From Mumia xiangluensis (lineage in GTDB: Bacteria > Actinomycetota > Actinomycetes > Propionibacteriales > Nocardioidaceae), in NCBI RefSeq assembly GCF_010994095.1, contig NZ_WJYO01000003.1, positions 434,001 through 498,000 on the forward strand: a stretch of 64,000 nucleotides of DNA, written 5' to 3'. A program made the position numbers and the translations under genes. Under the pieces are notes generated by a model. The model saw only the letters and a program-made list of their open reading frames with translations, was not told the DNA's origin and searched no databases. Of this stretch, positions 24,399-33,542 are shown one piece after another. How positions within the stretch are numbered: position 1 is the stretch's first letter; each line of letters starts with the position of its first letter.

Positions 24399-25076
24399 AT
24401 GGCCGAGCACGACGAGATCGTCAGCACAGTCGTCCGCGAGCTGAGCAGCATCCGCGGGCTGAAGCCGTCGATCGAGAAGGTCACCGAGTCCTCTCGGCTG
24501 CTCTTCGGCGCCGACCAGGCAGGGGTCACGCTCATCCAGGCCCGCGGAGAGCTCGTGACGGTCGGACCCACGGACGAGATCGTGACGAAGCTCGACTCGC
24601 TCCAGTACGAGCTCCACCAAGGCCCCTGCGTCGACGCCGCGACCGAGCAGCACATCGTCGTCTCCAACGACCTCGGAGCGGACTCGCGCTGGCCCGCATG
24701 GGGCCCGCAGGCGAGGGCACGCGGGGTCCACAGCATGCTTGCAGCCGATCTCCAGGCGGACGGGAAGCGGATCGGGGCGCTCAACCTGTACGGCTCGCGC
24801 GTCGACCAGTTCGCGGACACCGACGGCGCCCTGCTGGTCTCCTTCTCCGCGCACGCGTCGGCGGCCCTCGCGGCCGCTCACACGATCGAGTCCCTGACTT
24901 CCGCGCTCGACACCCGCACGGTCATCGGCCAGGCGGAGGGCATCATCATGGAACGCTTCGGCGTCGACGAGGTGACGGCGTTCGCGATCCTGAAGCGCTA
25001 CTCCCAGGACTCGAACACCCGCCTTCGCGAGATCGCCGATCAGATCGTCGCGACGCGCCAGCTCCCGACGACGTAG
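24399..25076 (+). CDS. GAF and ANTAR domain regulator (second copy)
   Basis: 225 residues: GAF domain about 10-155 (YELHQGPCVDA motif) and ANTAR domain about 165-222 (IGQAEGIIMERFGVDEVTAFAILKRYSQD). It is a likely mRNA antiterminator related to the protein encoded at 688-1371 but clearly diverged. AAGGAGG precedes the ATG. PPK2 follows 27 bases later on the same strand, so the pair may be one operon. Confidence 0.9.
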   Translation: MAEHDEIVSTVVRELSSIRGLKPSIEKVTESSRLLFGADQAGVTLIQARGELVTVGPTDEIVTKLDSLQYELHQGPCVDAATEQHIVVSNDLGADSRWPAWGPQARARGVHSMLAADLQADGKRIGALNLYGSRVDQFADTDGALLVSFSAHASAALAAAHTIESLTSALDTRTVIGQAEGIIMERFGVDEVTAFAILKRYSQDSNTRLREIADQIVATRQLPTT

Positions 25077-25103
25077 GTTGGTCGTACGCACCGGGGGGAT
25101 GCC

Positions 25104-25997
25104 ATGATCCAGAACTTCCGCGAGTACCTCGACGATCTGATCCACTCGGGCTACACGGTGCGTCACGACGGTCACGGCTCCGACCCCGATCTCATCGATC
25201 CGGGCGGCGACCCGATCGAGACCTGGCGCGTCGACTACCCCTACGACAGCCGGATGGACCGCGCGGTCTACGAGGCGGAGAAGTACCGGCTCCAGGTCGA
25301 GCTGCTGAAGTTCCAGTACTGGGCGCAGGACAGCGGCACCCGGCACGTGGTCCTGTTCGAGGGGCGCGACGCCGCAGGGAAGGGGGGCACGATCAAGCGC
25401 TTCACCGAGCACCTCAACCCCCGCACCGCCCGGGTCGTCGCGCTCACCAAACCGACCGAGACCGAGAACGGCCAGTGGTACTTCCAGCGCTACGTCGAGC
25501 ACCTCCCGACCGCCGGAGAGATCGTGCTGTTCGACCGCTCCTGGTACAACCGCGCCGGCGTCGAGCGTGTGATGGGCTTCTGCTCGGACGCCGAGTACGA
25601 GATGTTCATGCGCCAGGCACCGTTGTTCGAGGAGATGCTGATCGAGAGCGGCATGTCGCTGACCAAGCTGTGGTTCTCCGTGACCCAGCACGAGCAGCGG
25701 ACCCGGTTCGCGATCCGTCAGATCGATCCCGTACGCCGGTGGAAGCTGTCGTCGATGGACATCGCGTCGCTGGACCGCTGGGACGACTACAGCGACGCGA
25801 AGGAGGCGATGATGCTGCACACCGACACCGACATCGCCCCGTGGACGGCGATCAAGAGCAACGACAAGAAGCGTGGCCGGCTGAACGCGCTGAGGTTCTT
25901 CCTGAGCCAGTTCGACTACTCCGGGAAGGACACCGCGGTGGTCGGCTTCCCCGACCCCAAGCTGGTCCGTCGTGGCCGGGAGTCGATCGGGGACTGA
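25104..25997 (+). CDS. ppk2: Polyphosphate kinase 2
   Basis: A 297-residue single-domain PPK2, which uses polyphosphate to phosphorylate nucleotides (class I members prefer ADP/GDP). Walker A GRDAAGKGG (about 89-97), lid region KPTETENGQWYFQRYVEHLP, Walker B DRSWYNRAGVERVMGF, and RRWKLSSMDIASLDRWDDYS. It would restore ATP from stored polyphosphate under stress. It converges with the HMG-CoA lyase-like gene with 8 bases between stops. Confidence 0.94.
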   Translation: MIQNFREYLDDLIHSGYTVRHDGHGSDPDLIDPGGDPIETWRVDYPYDSRMDRAVYEAEKYRLQVELLKFQYWAQDSGTRHVVLFEGRDAAGKGGTIKRFTEHLNPRTARVVALTKPTETENGQWYFQRYVEHLPTAGEIVLFDRSWYNRAGVERVMGFCSDAEYEMFMRQAPLFEEMLIESGMSLTKLWFSVTQHEQRTRFAIRQIDPVRRWKLSSMDIASLDRWDDYSDAKEAMMLHTDTDIAPWTAIKSNDKKRGRLNALRFFLSQFDYSGKDTAVVGFPDPKLVRRGRESIGD

Positions 25998-26005
25998 CGC
26001 GCTGA

Positions 26006-26902
26006 TCAGCCGGGGAACGGGCCGGCGTGCAGCAGCGCGCTCGGCAGCCGTCGCCCGATCTCGGCCTGGAGCCACTCAGCGGACTCGATCAGGCTCGTGA
26101 GCGAGAGTCCCGTCGTGATGCCCGATCGCTCGAAGGTGTAGATCAGGTCCTCGGTCGCGACGTTCCCGGTCGCGTTCGGGGCGAACGGGCAGCCACCGGT
26201 GCCACCGATGCTCGCGTCGAGGACGTCGACGCCGGACGCGACGCCGGCGAGTGCGTTCGCCACCCCGGTGCTCCGGGTGTCGTGCAGGTGCAGCCGAGTG
26301 CGGGTGCCGGGCACGACACGGTCGTCGAGGAGCGTCAGCCGGGTGCTCACCTCAGCAGGCACGGCGACGCCGATCGTGTCGGCGAGTGCGACCTCGTCCG
26401 GCCCGGCGTCGGCGACGCGGCGCAGCACCTCGTCGAGACGGTCAGCGCTCACCTCGCCCTCGAACGGGCACCCGAAGGACGCCCCCACCGTCACGGTCGT
26501 GAACAGCCCCGCCTCACGCGCCGCCGCCACCAGGTCACGCGCCGCGTCGCAGGCCTGCACCGTCGTCGTGCCCTGGTTGCGGAGGCAGAACGTGTCGGTC
26601 GCGACGACGACGAGGTTGACCTCGTCGACCTCCGCGGCGAGGGCGCGATCGAGACCTCGGCGGTTCATCACCAACCCCGAGTACGAGACTCCCTCGACCC
26701 GCGGGACGGCGGCCATCACGGCCTCGGCGTCCGCCATCTGCGGGACGCGCTGAGGATTCACGAAGCTCACCGCCTCGACCCGGCGCGCTCCGGCTGCGAC
26801 CGCGCGCTCGACGAGCGCGGCCTTGACCTCGGTGGAGAGGACGACCGACTCGTTCTGCAGGCCGTCGCGCGGCGACACCTCGCAGATCTGCACGGCGCTC
26901 AT
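26006..26902 (-). CDS. Hydroxymethylglutaryl-CoA lyase-like aldolase
   Basis: A 298-residue DRE-TIM metallolyase: SPRDGLQNE metal/substrate motif at the start, LHLHDTRSTG with the His metal ligands, and the HMGL signature GGTGGCPFAPNATGNVATEDL with the catalytic Cys. HMG-CoA lyase splits HMG-CoA to acetoacetate and acetyl-CoA (leucine and terpenoid catabolism); relatives act on other 3-hydroxy-3-methylacyl-CoAs. It is the last gene of the HyuAB operon, overlapping the amidase gene by TGATG, which suggests that its substrate is a product of that pathway. Confidence 0.9.
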   Translation of the reverse strand: MSAVQICEVSPRDGLQNESVVLSTEVKAALVERAVAAGARRVEAVSFVNPQRVPQMADAEAVMAAVPRVEGVSYSGLVMNRRGLDRALAAEVDEVNLVVVATDTFCLRNQGTTTVQACDAARDLVAAAREAGLFTTVTVGASFGCPFEGEVSADRLDEVLRRVADAGPDEVALADTIGVAVPAEVSTRLTLLDDRVVPGTRTRLHLHDTRSTGVANALAGVASGVDVLDASIGGTGGCPFAPNATGNVATEDLIYTFERSGITTGLSLTSLIESAEWLQAEIGRRLPSALLHAGPFPG

Positions 26903-27525
26903 CAGACGGTCCCCAGGTAGTCGACCACCTCGTCCGCAGTCACGACCTGCGCGTACTTCGCCTGCAGGTCGTACAGGTTGGCCTCGTGCGGCCCGGCCGC
27001 GCGATCAGCCACGGCATCACGGACCACCAGCGGGATGAGTCCGTGCTGGAGCGCGTCGACCGCCGTCGCACGCACGCACCCGCTAGTCGACACGCCGGCG
27101 ACGATCACCGTGTCGACGCCGAGGGACGCCAGCGTCGAGGAGAGCGTGGTGCCGAAGAACGCGCTCGCGTACTGCTTGACCACGACGGGCTCACCTGTGA
27201 TCGGGGCGACCTCCTCGACGGTCTCGCTCAGCGGCCCCCCGCCGACGAGGGCCTGCAGCGCGGGCAGCTTGCGCAGGAAGACGCCCCCGTCGGTCCCCAC
27301 CGCGTCATAGGCGACTCGGGTGTGGACGACCGGGACGTCCGCCGCCCGCGCCGCGTCGAGCACCCGGCGCGCGGGCCCGAGGACGTCGTCGGACGGCAGG
27401 CACAGCGGGGATGCGGCGTCGAAGTACGCGCGCATCAGGTCGACCATGACCAGCGCTGGGCGTCGACCCGGGGGAAGGTCGACGCCCAGCGCCAGCGGGA
27501 AGGCGTCGTCGTCGACGCCGGTCAC
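26902..27525 (-). CDS. Isochorismatase-fold cysteine hydrolase
   Basis: A 207-residue cysteine amidohydrolase with the family triad Asp29 (ALVMVDLMRAYF), Lys117 (VVVKQYASAFFGT) and Cys150 (GVSTSGCVRATA). N-carbamoylsarcosine amidase, which follows N-methylhydantoinase in creatinine breakdown, is in this family, and that pairing with HyuAB is what is seen here. The exact amide is not proved. GTG 27525 overlaps the HyuB stop by four bases (GTGA); the frame upstream has no homology. Confidence 0.88.
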   Translation of the reverse strand: MTGVDDDAFPLALGVDLPPGRRPALVMVDLMRAYFDAASPLCLPSDDVLGPARRVLDAARAADVPVVHTRVAYDAVGTDGGVFLRKLPALQALVGGGPLSETVEEVAPITGEPVVVKQYASAFFGTTLSSTLASLGVDTVIVAGVSTSGCVRATAVDALQHGLIPLVVRDAVADRAAGPHEANLYDLQAKYAQVVTADEVVDYLGTV

Positions 27526-29393
27526 AGGGCCACCGGGGGCTTGGGGGCGGGGAGCCCGGTCTCCTCCTCGCACCGCGCGAGGATCTCCTCCAGCGGCGGG
27601 CCGGAGTTGAAGGTCGGCAGGACGTCGGGGCGACCTGCGGCCAGCTCGGCGCGCAGCGCGGCCGTCGCGTCGGTGTCGACCGTCCCCGAGGCGTCGCACA
27701 CCACGCCGTAGCGCCGTGCGCCGTCGGCGGTCACCAGCCCGCGGCGTACCTCGAGACCGACGAGCTCGGGGTCGCGGGCGAGCGGATCACCCCACCCGCC
27801 GCCACCCCAGGTGACGAAGTGCAGGACGTCGCCAGGCGCGACCTCGACGTCGTGGATCTTGCTCGGCAGGATCTCCCTCGTCCCGTCCACGCGGTCGATC
27901 CACTTGCGGCCGCGCGCCCCCGGCTCGCCGCCGTTGACGCCCCACGGGTAGGTCAGCCATCGGTCGTCGTGGATCGCGATCGTGCCGGGCTCGAGGAACC
28001 GGTACGCGGCGTCGACCGCGTTGCCGCCCCGGTGGAGCCCGGCACCTCCGGTGTCGGAGACGGTCTCCCAGGCCTCGACCCGCAACGGGTAGTACGACTC
28101 GAGGTACTCGCAGGGGATGTTGACGAACGAGGGCCACAGCGAGTGGCCGTCGGGGCCGTCGCCGATCGGACGGCCGGGGATGCCGCCGAAGCCGATCGAG
28201 TAGAGCTGGAACCACTCCCCCTTGCGCTCGCCCTCGCTGTAGTTGCCCGAGTACATGAAGTGCGGCGACGACGAGAAGCCGGCGGCATTGAGGAGGTCGG
28301 GGTTGGTCTGGCCGAGGAGCCCCCCGAACAGGTCGAACACCCTCCCGATCCCGTGGTTGCGCGCGTTCAGCGCCGCGGGGAACTTCGGCTTCCAGAAGGA
28401 GTCCTCGGGGATCTCGACGTCGACCAGGGGATAGAAGCCGTCGTTCCAGAGGATCTGCGGGTCCGCGACGGTGATCATGTAGATCCCGAAGAACATCCGG
28501 ACCAGGTTCTCGTTGATGAAGTAGTTGATCGGGCCCTTCGCCTGCGGGCTGCTCCCGGTGAAGTCGAGCAGGACCTTGTCACCGTTGCGGGTGAGGCTGA
28601 GCTTGAGCTCGTACGGCCCGTACCCGACGCCGTCGTCGCAGATGTAGTCGGTGAACGACAGCGTCTCGCCGTCCTTGAACACCATCTGCAGCAGCGCCTT
28701 CATCGCCCGGTAGTTGCGGTCGAGCAGCGCGTCGAGCGCGGACGTGTAGGTGTCGGCACCGAAGCGTGCGCACAGCTCCTGAACCCGCCGCGAGGCGGTG
28801 CTGCACGCCGCGACGAGCCCGTTGAGGTCGGCACGGTTCCAGTCGGGCTTGCGGACCTGGTTGAGGATGATCCGCAGGGCGTCCTCGTCGAGCACGCCCG
28901 CCTTGTAGAGCTTGAAGGGCGGGATCACGACGCCCTCCTCGTAGATCGTGCGCGCGTCGGTCGGCATCGATGCCGGGGTCTTGCCGCCGACGTCGGACAT
29001 GTGCCCGAACATCGAGGCCCACCCGACGATGCGGCCCTCGAAGTAGATCGGCATCACGACGAGCCAGTCGTTGGCGTGGCTGATCGCGGCACCGCACGAG
29101 TACGGGTCGGAGGTGAGAAGGACGTCGCCCTCCTCGATGGTGCCCTCGAAGTTCTCGAGGAAGTCGGGGATCGAGAGCCCGAACTGGCCGACGACCATCT
29201 TGCCCTCGGGGTCGCCGATCAGGGGGAACTCGTCGTGCTGCTCGCGAATCCCTGGTGACAGCGCCGTACGGAACAGCACCTCGTCCATCTCGTATCGCGC
29301 GTTGCGCAGGGCGTTCTCGACGAGGTCGAGCGTGATCACGTCGACGTCGACGGTGGGGAGCGGCTCGGTCGCGGTCTGGATGATCTGTGCCAT
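27522..29393 (-). CDS. Hydantoinase/oxoprolinase family protein, HyuB-type subunit
   Basis: A 623-residue HyuB-type subunit of the N-methylhydantoinase/5-oxoprolinase/acetophenone carboxylase/caprolactamase superfamily. Recognisable blocks: NARYEMDEVLFRTALSPGIREQHDEF, DVLLTSDPYSCGAAISHANDW, GHMSDVGGKTPASMPTDA, GPINYFINENLVRMFFGIYM, and the end GPPLEEILARCEEETGLPAP. It pairs with HyuA for ATP-dependent ring opening or carboxylation. It lies three bases after HyuA and overlaps the amidase gene, so subunits are made together. Confidence 0.93.
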   Translation of the reverse strand: MAQIIQTATEPLPTVDVDVITLDLVENALRNARYEMDEVLFRTALSPGIREQHDEFPLIGDPEGKMVVGQFGLSIPDFLENFEGTIEEGDVLLTSDPYSCGAAISHANDWLVVMPIYFEGRIVGWASMFGHMSDVGGKTPASMPTDARTIYEEGVVIPPFKLYKAGVLDEDALRIILNQVRKPDWNRADLNGLVAACSTASRRVQELCARFGADTYTSALDALLDRNYRAMKALLQMVFKDGETLSFTDYICDDGVGYGPYELKLSLTRNGDKVLLDFTGSSPQAKGPINYFINENLVRMFFGIYMITVADPQILWNDGFYPLVDVEIPEDSFWKPKFPAALNARNHGIGRVFDLFGGLLGQTNPDLLNAAGFSSSPHFMYSGNYSEGERKGEWFQLYSIGFGGIPGRPIGDGPDGHSLWPSFVNIPCEYLESYYPLRVEAWETVSDTGGAGLHRGGNAVDAAYRFLEPGTIAIHDDRWLTYPWGVNGGEPGARGRKWIDRVDGTREILPSKIHDVEVAPGDVLHFVTWGGGGWGDPLARDPELVGLEVRRGLVTADGARRYGVVCDASGTVDTDATAALRAELAAGRPDVLPTFNSGPPLEEILARCEEETGLPAPKPPVAL

Positions 29394-29396
29394 GTC

Positions 29397-31484
29397 TCAG
29401 CCCTCCGCGCCGTCGGCGGCGCTCTGGTCGATGGGTCGGATGAGGAGGCTGCCGCTGGGGTGCACGGTGGCGGCGTGGCCGGGCAGGACGAGCGTCGTGG
29501 AGTCCATCTCGGTGATCACCGCAGGGCCGGTCACGACGTTCCCGGCGAGCAGCTGGTCGCGCTGGTAGAGCCCGGCGTCGACCGCACCACCGTCGACCCA
29601 GATGCTCTCGGTGCCGACCAGGGCGCCGGACGAGTCGGCGTCTCCCGAGGCGAGGACGGGGGCGGCGACGGCGGGGCGGGGGCCGCTCGCCGTCGCCCGG
29701 ACGGTGACGATCTCGTGCTCGTTGCCGAGGAGGAACGAGAAGAGCCGTTCGTGCTCGGCGTCGAACGCCTCGCGGAGCGAGGCGAGCCCGCCGCCGTTCC
29801 CGTCGAAGGCCGAGGCGTCGATCGCGACCGGGATCTCGAAGCCCTGGCCGTGGTAGCGCAGGTCCGCCGCGTAGGTGACGGTCAGGTCGGACTCGCTCAG
29901 ACCGTCGCGGATCAGAGAGGCGCGGGCATCGTCGGCGAGCTCGACGAGCTGGTCGCGCAGCGCGTCGTCGTCGAGGCTGGAGAACGGCCGCATCAGCGTA
30001 CGGACTGCTTCGTCGCGCATGCTCGTGGTCGCGTCGCCGTACGCGCAGAGCACACCGGGCGACGGCGGGATGATGACCGGCCACGCGCCGGTGAGACGGC
30101 CGAGCGCGTTCGCGTGCAGCGGACCGGCGCCACCGAACGCCACCAGGGCGAAGTCGCGAGGGTCGAACCCCTGCTGCACCGAGACCAGCCGGAGTGCGCC
30201 GAGCATGTTCTCGTTGACGATGTCGATGATTCCCTCGGCGGCCTCCTCGACGCTGCCGAGGTCCGTCGCGTCGACGATCGTCTGGACGGCGGCGGCCGCG
30301 GCGGCCCGGTCGAGGGTCACCTCGCCGCCCGCCAAGGAGGTCGGGAGGTAGCCGAGGACGACATTGGCATCGGTGACCGTCGGCTCCACGCCGCCCTGCC
30401 CGTACGCCGCCGGCCCGGGCACCGCGCCGGCCGACTGCGGACCGACGCGGAGCGCCTGCGTCAGCGGCGGCACGTGCGCGATCGACCCGCCGCCGGCGCC
30501 GACCGTCCGCACGTCGACCGAGGTCGCCCGCACCGTCAGGTCGCCGACCTTCGTCTCGCGCCCGATCCGCGGGACGCGGTCCTGGACGAGCGCCACGTCG
30601 GTGGACGTGCCGCCCATGTCGAAGGTGAGGAAGTCCGAGAAGCCGGCCTGCTCGGCGACCCACGCCGCGCCGCTCACGCCGCCGGCCGGTCCCGACAGCA
30701 GCAGCGAGACCGGGTTGTCCGCCGCCGTGGCGGCCGAGGCGAGACCGCCGTCGCTGCGCAGGATGTAGAGCTTGCCGCCGACACCGGACTCGGTGAGCTG
30801 CTCGCTGAGGTTGGCGGTGTAGCGGGCGACCCGCGGCTGCACGTACGCGTTGGCGACCGTGGTCAGCGTGCGCTCGTACTCGCGCAGCTCGGGCAGCACC
30901 GACGACGAGACCGAGACCGTGAGCCCACCGAGCACCTCCTGGGCCACCTTCGCCACCCGGCGCTCGTGCTCGGGGTTGGCGTAGGAGTTGATGAGGCTGA
31001 TGCTCAGCGCCTCGACACCCTGCGCCGCCAGCTTGTCCAGCGCGGCGCGGACGTCGTCCTCGTCGAGATCCTCGACCACGGTGCCGTCGCTCGCGATGCG
31101 CCCGCCGACCTCGACGGTGTCCTCGAGGGCGGCGAGCGGCTCGGGCTTGGGCCAGATGATCCAGCCGGCGAGGCCGCCTGGCACGAACGAGCGCGCGATC
31201 TGGAGGACCTGCCGGAACCCTCGGGTCGTGACCAGCCCGACCCGTGCTCCCTTCCCCTCGAGGATCGCGTTGGTGGCGATCGTCGTGCCGTGCATGACGT
31301 CACCCACCTGGTCGAGCCCGATGTCGGCGGCGGCGCACGCCTGCATGATGCCGCGGAGGACGCCGACGGACTGGTCGTGCGGGGTCGACGGCGTCTTCGC
31401 GCGATAGGTCTCGCCCGAGCTCTCGTCGACGAGCAGGATGTCGGTGAACGTGCCCCCGACGTCCACACCGAGCCGATAGGTCAT
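29397..31484 (-). CDS. Hydantoinase/oxoprolinase family protein, HyuA-type ATPase subunit
   Basis: A 695-residue HyuA-type subunit with an ASKHA-like nucleotide-binding fold: YRLGVDVGGTFTDILLVDE at the start, MHGTTIATNAILEGKGA, FDMGGTSTDVALV (about 295-307), GAGGGSIAHV, and LVAFGGAGPLHANALG. In characterised relatives ATP phosphorylates the lactam or carboxylate before hydrolysis or carboxylation. Acetone/acetophenone carboxylase, caprolactamase and N-methylhydantoinase cannot be separated by eye. GAGGACC lies before the ATG, 25 bases after the CoA-transferase stop. Confidence 0.94.
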   Translation of the reverse strand: MTYRLGVDVGGTFTDILLVDESSGETYRAKTPSTPHDQSVGVLRGIMQACAAADIGLDQVGDVMHGTTIATNAILEGKGARVGLVTTRGFRQVLQIARSFVPGGLAGWIIWPKPEPLAALEDTVEVGGRIASDGTVVEDLDEDDVRAALDKLAAQGVEALSISLINSYANPEHERRVAKVAQEVLGGLTVSVSSSVLPELREYERTLTTVANAYVQPRVARYTANLSEQLTESGVGGKLYILRSDGGLASAATAADNPVSLLLSGPAGGVSGAAWVAEQAGFSDFLTFDMGGTSTDVALVQDRVPRIGRETKVGDLTVRATSVDVRTVGAGGGSIAHVPPLTQALRVGPQSAGAVPGPAAYGQGGVEPTVTDANVVLGYLPTSLAGGEVTLDRAAAAAAVQTIVDATDLGSVEEAAEGIIDIVNENMLGALRLVSVQQGFDPRDFALVAFGGAGPLHANALGRLTGAWPVIIPPSPGVLCAYGDATTSMRDEAVRTLMRPFSSLDDDALRDQLVELADDARASLIRDGLSESDLTVTYAADLRYHGQGFEIPVAIDASAFDGNGGGLASLREAFDAEHERLFSFLLGNEHEIVTVRATASGPRPAVAAPVLASGDADSSGALVGTESIWVDGGAVDAGLYQRDQLLAGNVVTGPAVITEMDSTTLVLPGHAATVHPSGSLLIRPIDQSAADGAEG

Positions 31485-31509
31485 GCGGTCCTCCTAGATC
31501 AGGCAGTCT

Positions 31510-32712
31510 TCAGATCACGCCGGCCTCACGCAGCGCCGTGAGCCGTCCCTCGTCCATCCCGAGCAGCCCTCGGTAGACGTCGTCGTTGTGCTCGCCGAGC
31601 TCCGGTCCGAGGTGGCGGACGGACCCGGGCGTCTCGGAGAGCTTGGGCGCCACGTTCTGCAGCGCGAACTCGCCGAGATCGGGGTGCTGGAGCCGGACGA
31701 TCGCCTCGCGTGCGGCGAAGTGCGGGTCGTCGAGCATGTCCCGGGCACGATAGATCCGCCCTGCTGGGACGCCGCCCTCGTTCAGCCGCTCGAGCAGGTC
31801 CTCGGCGTCGATGTGCGCGGTCCAGCGCGCGATCAGGGCGTCGAGCTCGTCCATCGAGGCGCCGCGTGCGCCGTGCGTCGCGTACCGCTCGTCCTCGGCC
31901 AGCCCGGGCTGCCCCATCACGTCGGCCAGCCGCCTGAAGACGGTGTCCTGGTTCGCGGCGATGAGGACGGCCTCCCCGTCGCGCGTCGGGTAGACGTTGC
32001 TGGGCGAGACGTTGGGGAGGACGGTGCCCGTGCGCTCACGCTGGTAGCCGGCGACCTGCCACTCGGGGACCATCGACTCCATCAGCGCCAGCACCGACTC
32101 GTAGATCGCGGCGTCGACGACCTGGCCGCGGCCCGACCGCTCGCGGGAGTGCAGGGCGACGAGCGTGCCGACGCACGCGAAAGTCGCGGCGAGCGAGTCG
32201 CCGAGCGAGACCCCGGTGCGTGCCGGCGGCTTGTCGGGATCGCCGGTGACGTAGCGGATGCCGCCCATCGCCTCGCCGATCGATCCGTAGCCCGCGCGCG
32301 AGGCGTACGGGCCGCTCTGGCCGAAGCCGGTCACCCGGGTGACGACCAGCCCGGGGTTGATCTCCCACAGCGCCTCCGGCGAGAGCCCCCAGCGCTCGAG
32401 GGTGCCGGGGCGGAAGTTCTCGACGAGGACGTCGGCGTGCGCGACGAGCTCACGCACGACCTCCTGACCGCGGGCGTCGCGGAGGTTCGCCGTGATCGAG
32501 CGCTTGTTGCGCGCCACAACCGGCCACCACAGCGACTTCCCGTACGGCTTCTCGCGCCCCCACTGCCTCATCGGGTCGCCGTGCAACGGGTCCTCGACCT
32601 TGATGACGTCGGCTCCGAAGTCGCCGAGGAGCTGCCCGCAGAAGGGCCCCGCGAGGAGCTGTCCCATCTCGACCACCCGGATGTCGGACAGCGGCGCAGC
32701 AGGAGCTGACAC
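31510..32712 (-). CDS. Class III (CaiB/Frc) CoA-transferase
   Basis: 400 residues of the formyl-CoA transferase family: EMGQLLAGPFCGQLLGDFGADVIKVE, VARNKRSITANLRDARG, ENFRPGTLERWGL, and catalytic Asp172 in GVSLGDSLA. It moves CoA between acids and would activate a pathway acid without ATP. First gene of the leftward operon. I take GTG 32712 (MSAPAAPLSD); a TTG at 32739 would place the start inside the GntR operator. Confidence 0.92.
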   Translation of the reverse strand: MSAPAAPLSDIRVVEMGQLLAGPFCGQLLGDFGADVIKVEDPLHGDPMRQWGREKPYGKSLWWPVVARNKRSITANLRDARGQEVVRELVAHADVLVENFRPGTLERWGLSPEALWEINPGLVVTRVTGFGQSGPYASRAGYGSIGEAMGGIRYVTGDPDKPPARTGVSLGDSLAATFACVGTLVALHSRERSGRGQVVDAAIYESVLALMESMVPEWQVAGYQRERTGTVLPNVSPSNVYPTRDGEAVLIAANQDTVFRRLADVMGQPGLAEDERYATHGARGASMDELDALIARWTAHIDAEDLLERLNEGGVPAGRIYRARDMLDDPHFAAREAIVRLQHPDLGEFALQNVAPKLSETPGSVRHLGPELGEHNDDVYRGLLGMDEGRLTALREAGVI

Positions 32713-32729
32713 GAATGAGGACCCCGCTC

Positions 32730-32739
32730 TCGTATACAA
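32730..32739. promoter_or_regulatory. GntR/FCD operator candidate 1
   Basis: TCGTATACAA fits TnGTATACnA, a core often bound by FCD-type GntR repressors. It is 18 bases before the CoA-transferase GTG, where binding would block that promoter. Confidence 0.55.
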
Positions 32740-32803
32740 AACGCGAGACGAATGCCTGCGAACCTAGGCTCCGTCCGCTGACGGGTCAAGACCTTGGCCG
32801 AAG

Positions 32804-32815
32804 ATTGTATGCAAT
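32804..32815. promoter_or_regulatory. GntR/FCD operator candidate 2
   Basis: ATTGTATGCAAT: ATTG and CAAT arms around TATG, sharing TTGTAT(A/G)C with site 1 and 32 bases before the gntR ATG. Two sites in one divergent gap suggest joint control of both directions. Confidence 0.55.
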
Positions 32816-32846
32816 TGCCAGGAATCGGCTGCTACCCTCCGAGACC

Positions 32847-33536
32847 ATGACGACGCGGGCCGCAGACGGAGGGATCTCTGCCGAGCGCGTGTACGAGGAG
32901 ATCCGCGCGCAGGTGCTGTCCGGGCGCCGCTTCGGCGGCGAGTGGCTGCGCGAGGAGGACCTGGCCAGCGAGCTCGGCGTCAGTCGTACGCCCGTGCGCG
33001 AGGCCCTGCGACGGCTCGCCGCCGACGGGCTGGTCCGCCACGAGCGGCACCGCGGGGTGCAGGTGCTCAGCTGGAGCGTCGACGACCTCGAGGAGATCTT
33101 CACGATCCGCGGGCTGCTCGAGCCGTTCGGCGCACGCCTCGCGGCGACGTCGGAGACCCTCGACCTCGACGCGCTCGGTGAGCTGGCCGAGGCGATGGAC
33201 CACGCCGCCGACCCGGACCGCGACCCCGAGGCGCTGACCGCGCTCAACAACCGTTTTCACGCCGCGATCGTCGTGGCCTCCGGGAGCGAGCGGCTGCGCT
33301 CCCTCCTCGCGTCGATCGTCCAGGTCCCCCTGGTCCAGAGCACCTTCGCCCATTACACGCCGACCGCGCTCGCGCGCAGCCTCGCCCAGCACCACGAGAT
33401 CATCGAGGCGCTGCGCGCCGGCGACGCCGACTGGGCCGAGTCGGCCATGCGCTCGCACATCCGCCACGGCTGGGTCTCCCTGCGCGAGCGGTTGTCTGAC
33501 CCGGCGCCGGCGGGCGACCCCGTCGAACCCTTCTGA
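32847..33536 (+). CDS. GntR family regulator, FCD type
   Basis: 229 residues. N-terminal winged helix (about 10-75: ERVYEEIRAQVLSGRRFGGEWLREEDLASELGVSRTPVREALRRLAADGLVRHE) and a C-terminal all-helical FCD ligand domain (about 85-215) with ALTALNNRFHAAIV and LAQHHEIIEALRAGD carrying metal-binding histidines. Divergent from the CoA-transferase operon and upstream of the beta-oxidation genes, it is the natural repressor of the locus, released by a carboxylate or acyl-CoA intermediate (inference). No clear ribosome site precedes ATG 32847. Confidence 0.9.
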   Translation: MTTRAADGGISAERVYEEIRAQVLSGRRFGGEWLREEDLASELGVSRTPVREALRRLAADGLVRHERHRGVQVLSWSVDDLEEIFTIRGLLEPFGARLAATSETLDLDALGELAEAMDHAADPDRDPEALTALNNRFHAAIVVASGSERLRSLLASIVQVPLVQSTFAHYTPTALARSLAQHHEIIEALRAGDADWAESAMRSHIRHGWVSLRERLSDPAPAGDPVEPF

Positions 33537-33542
33537 CGTTTC

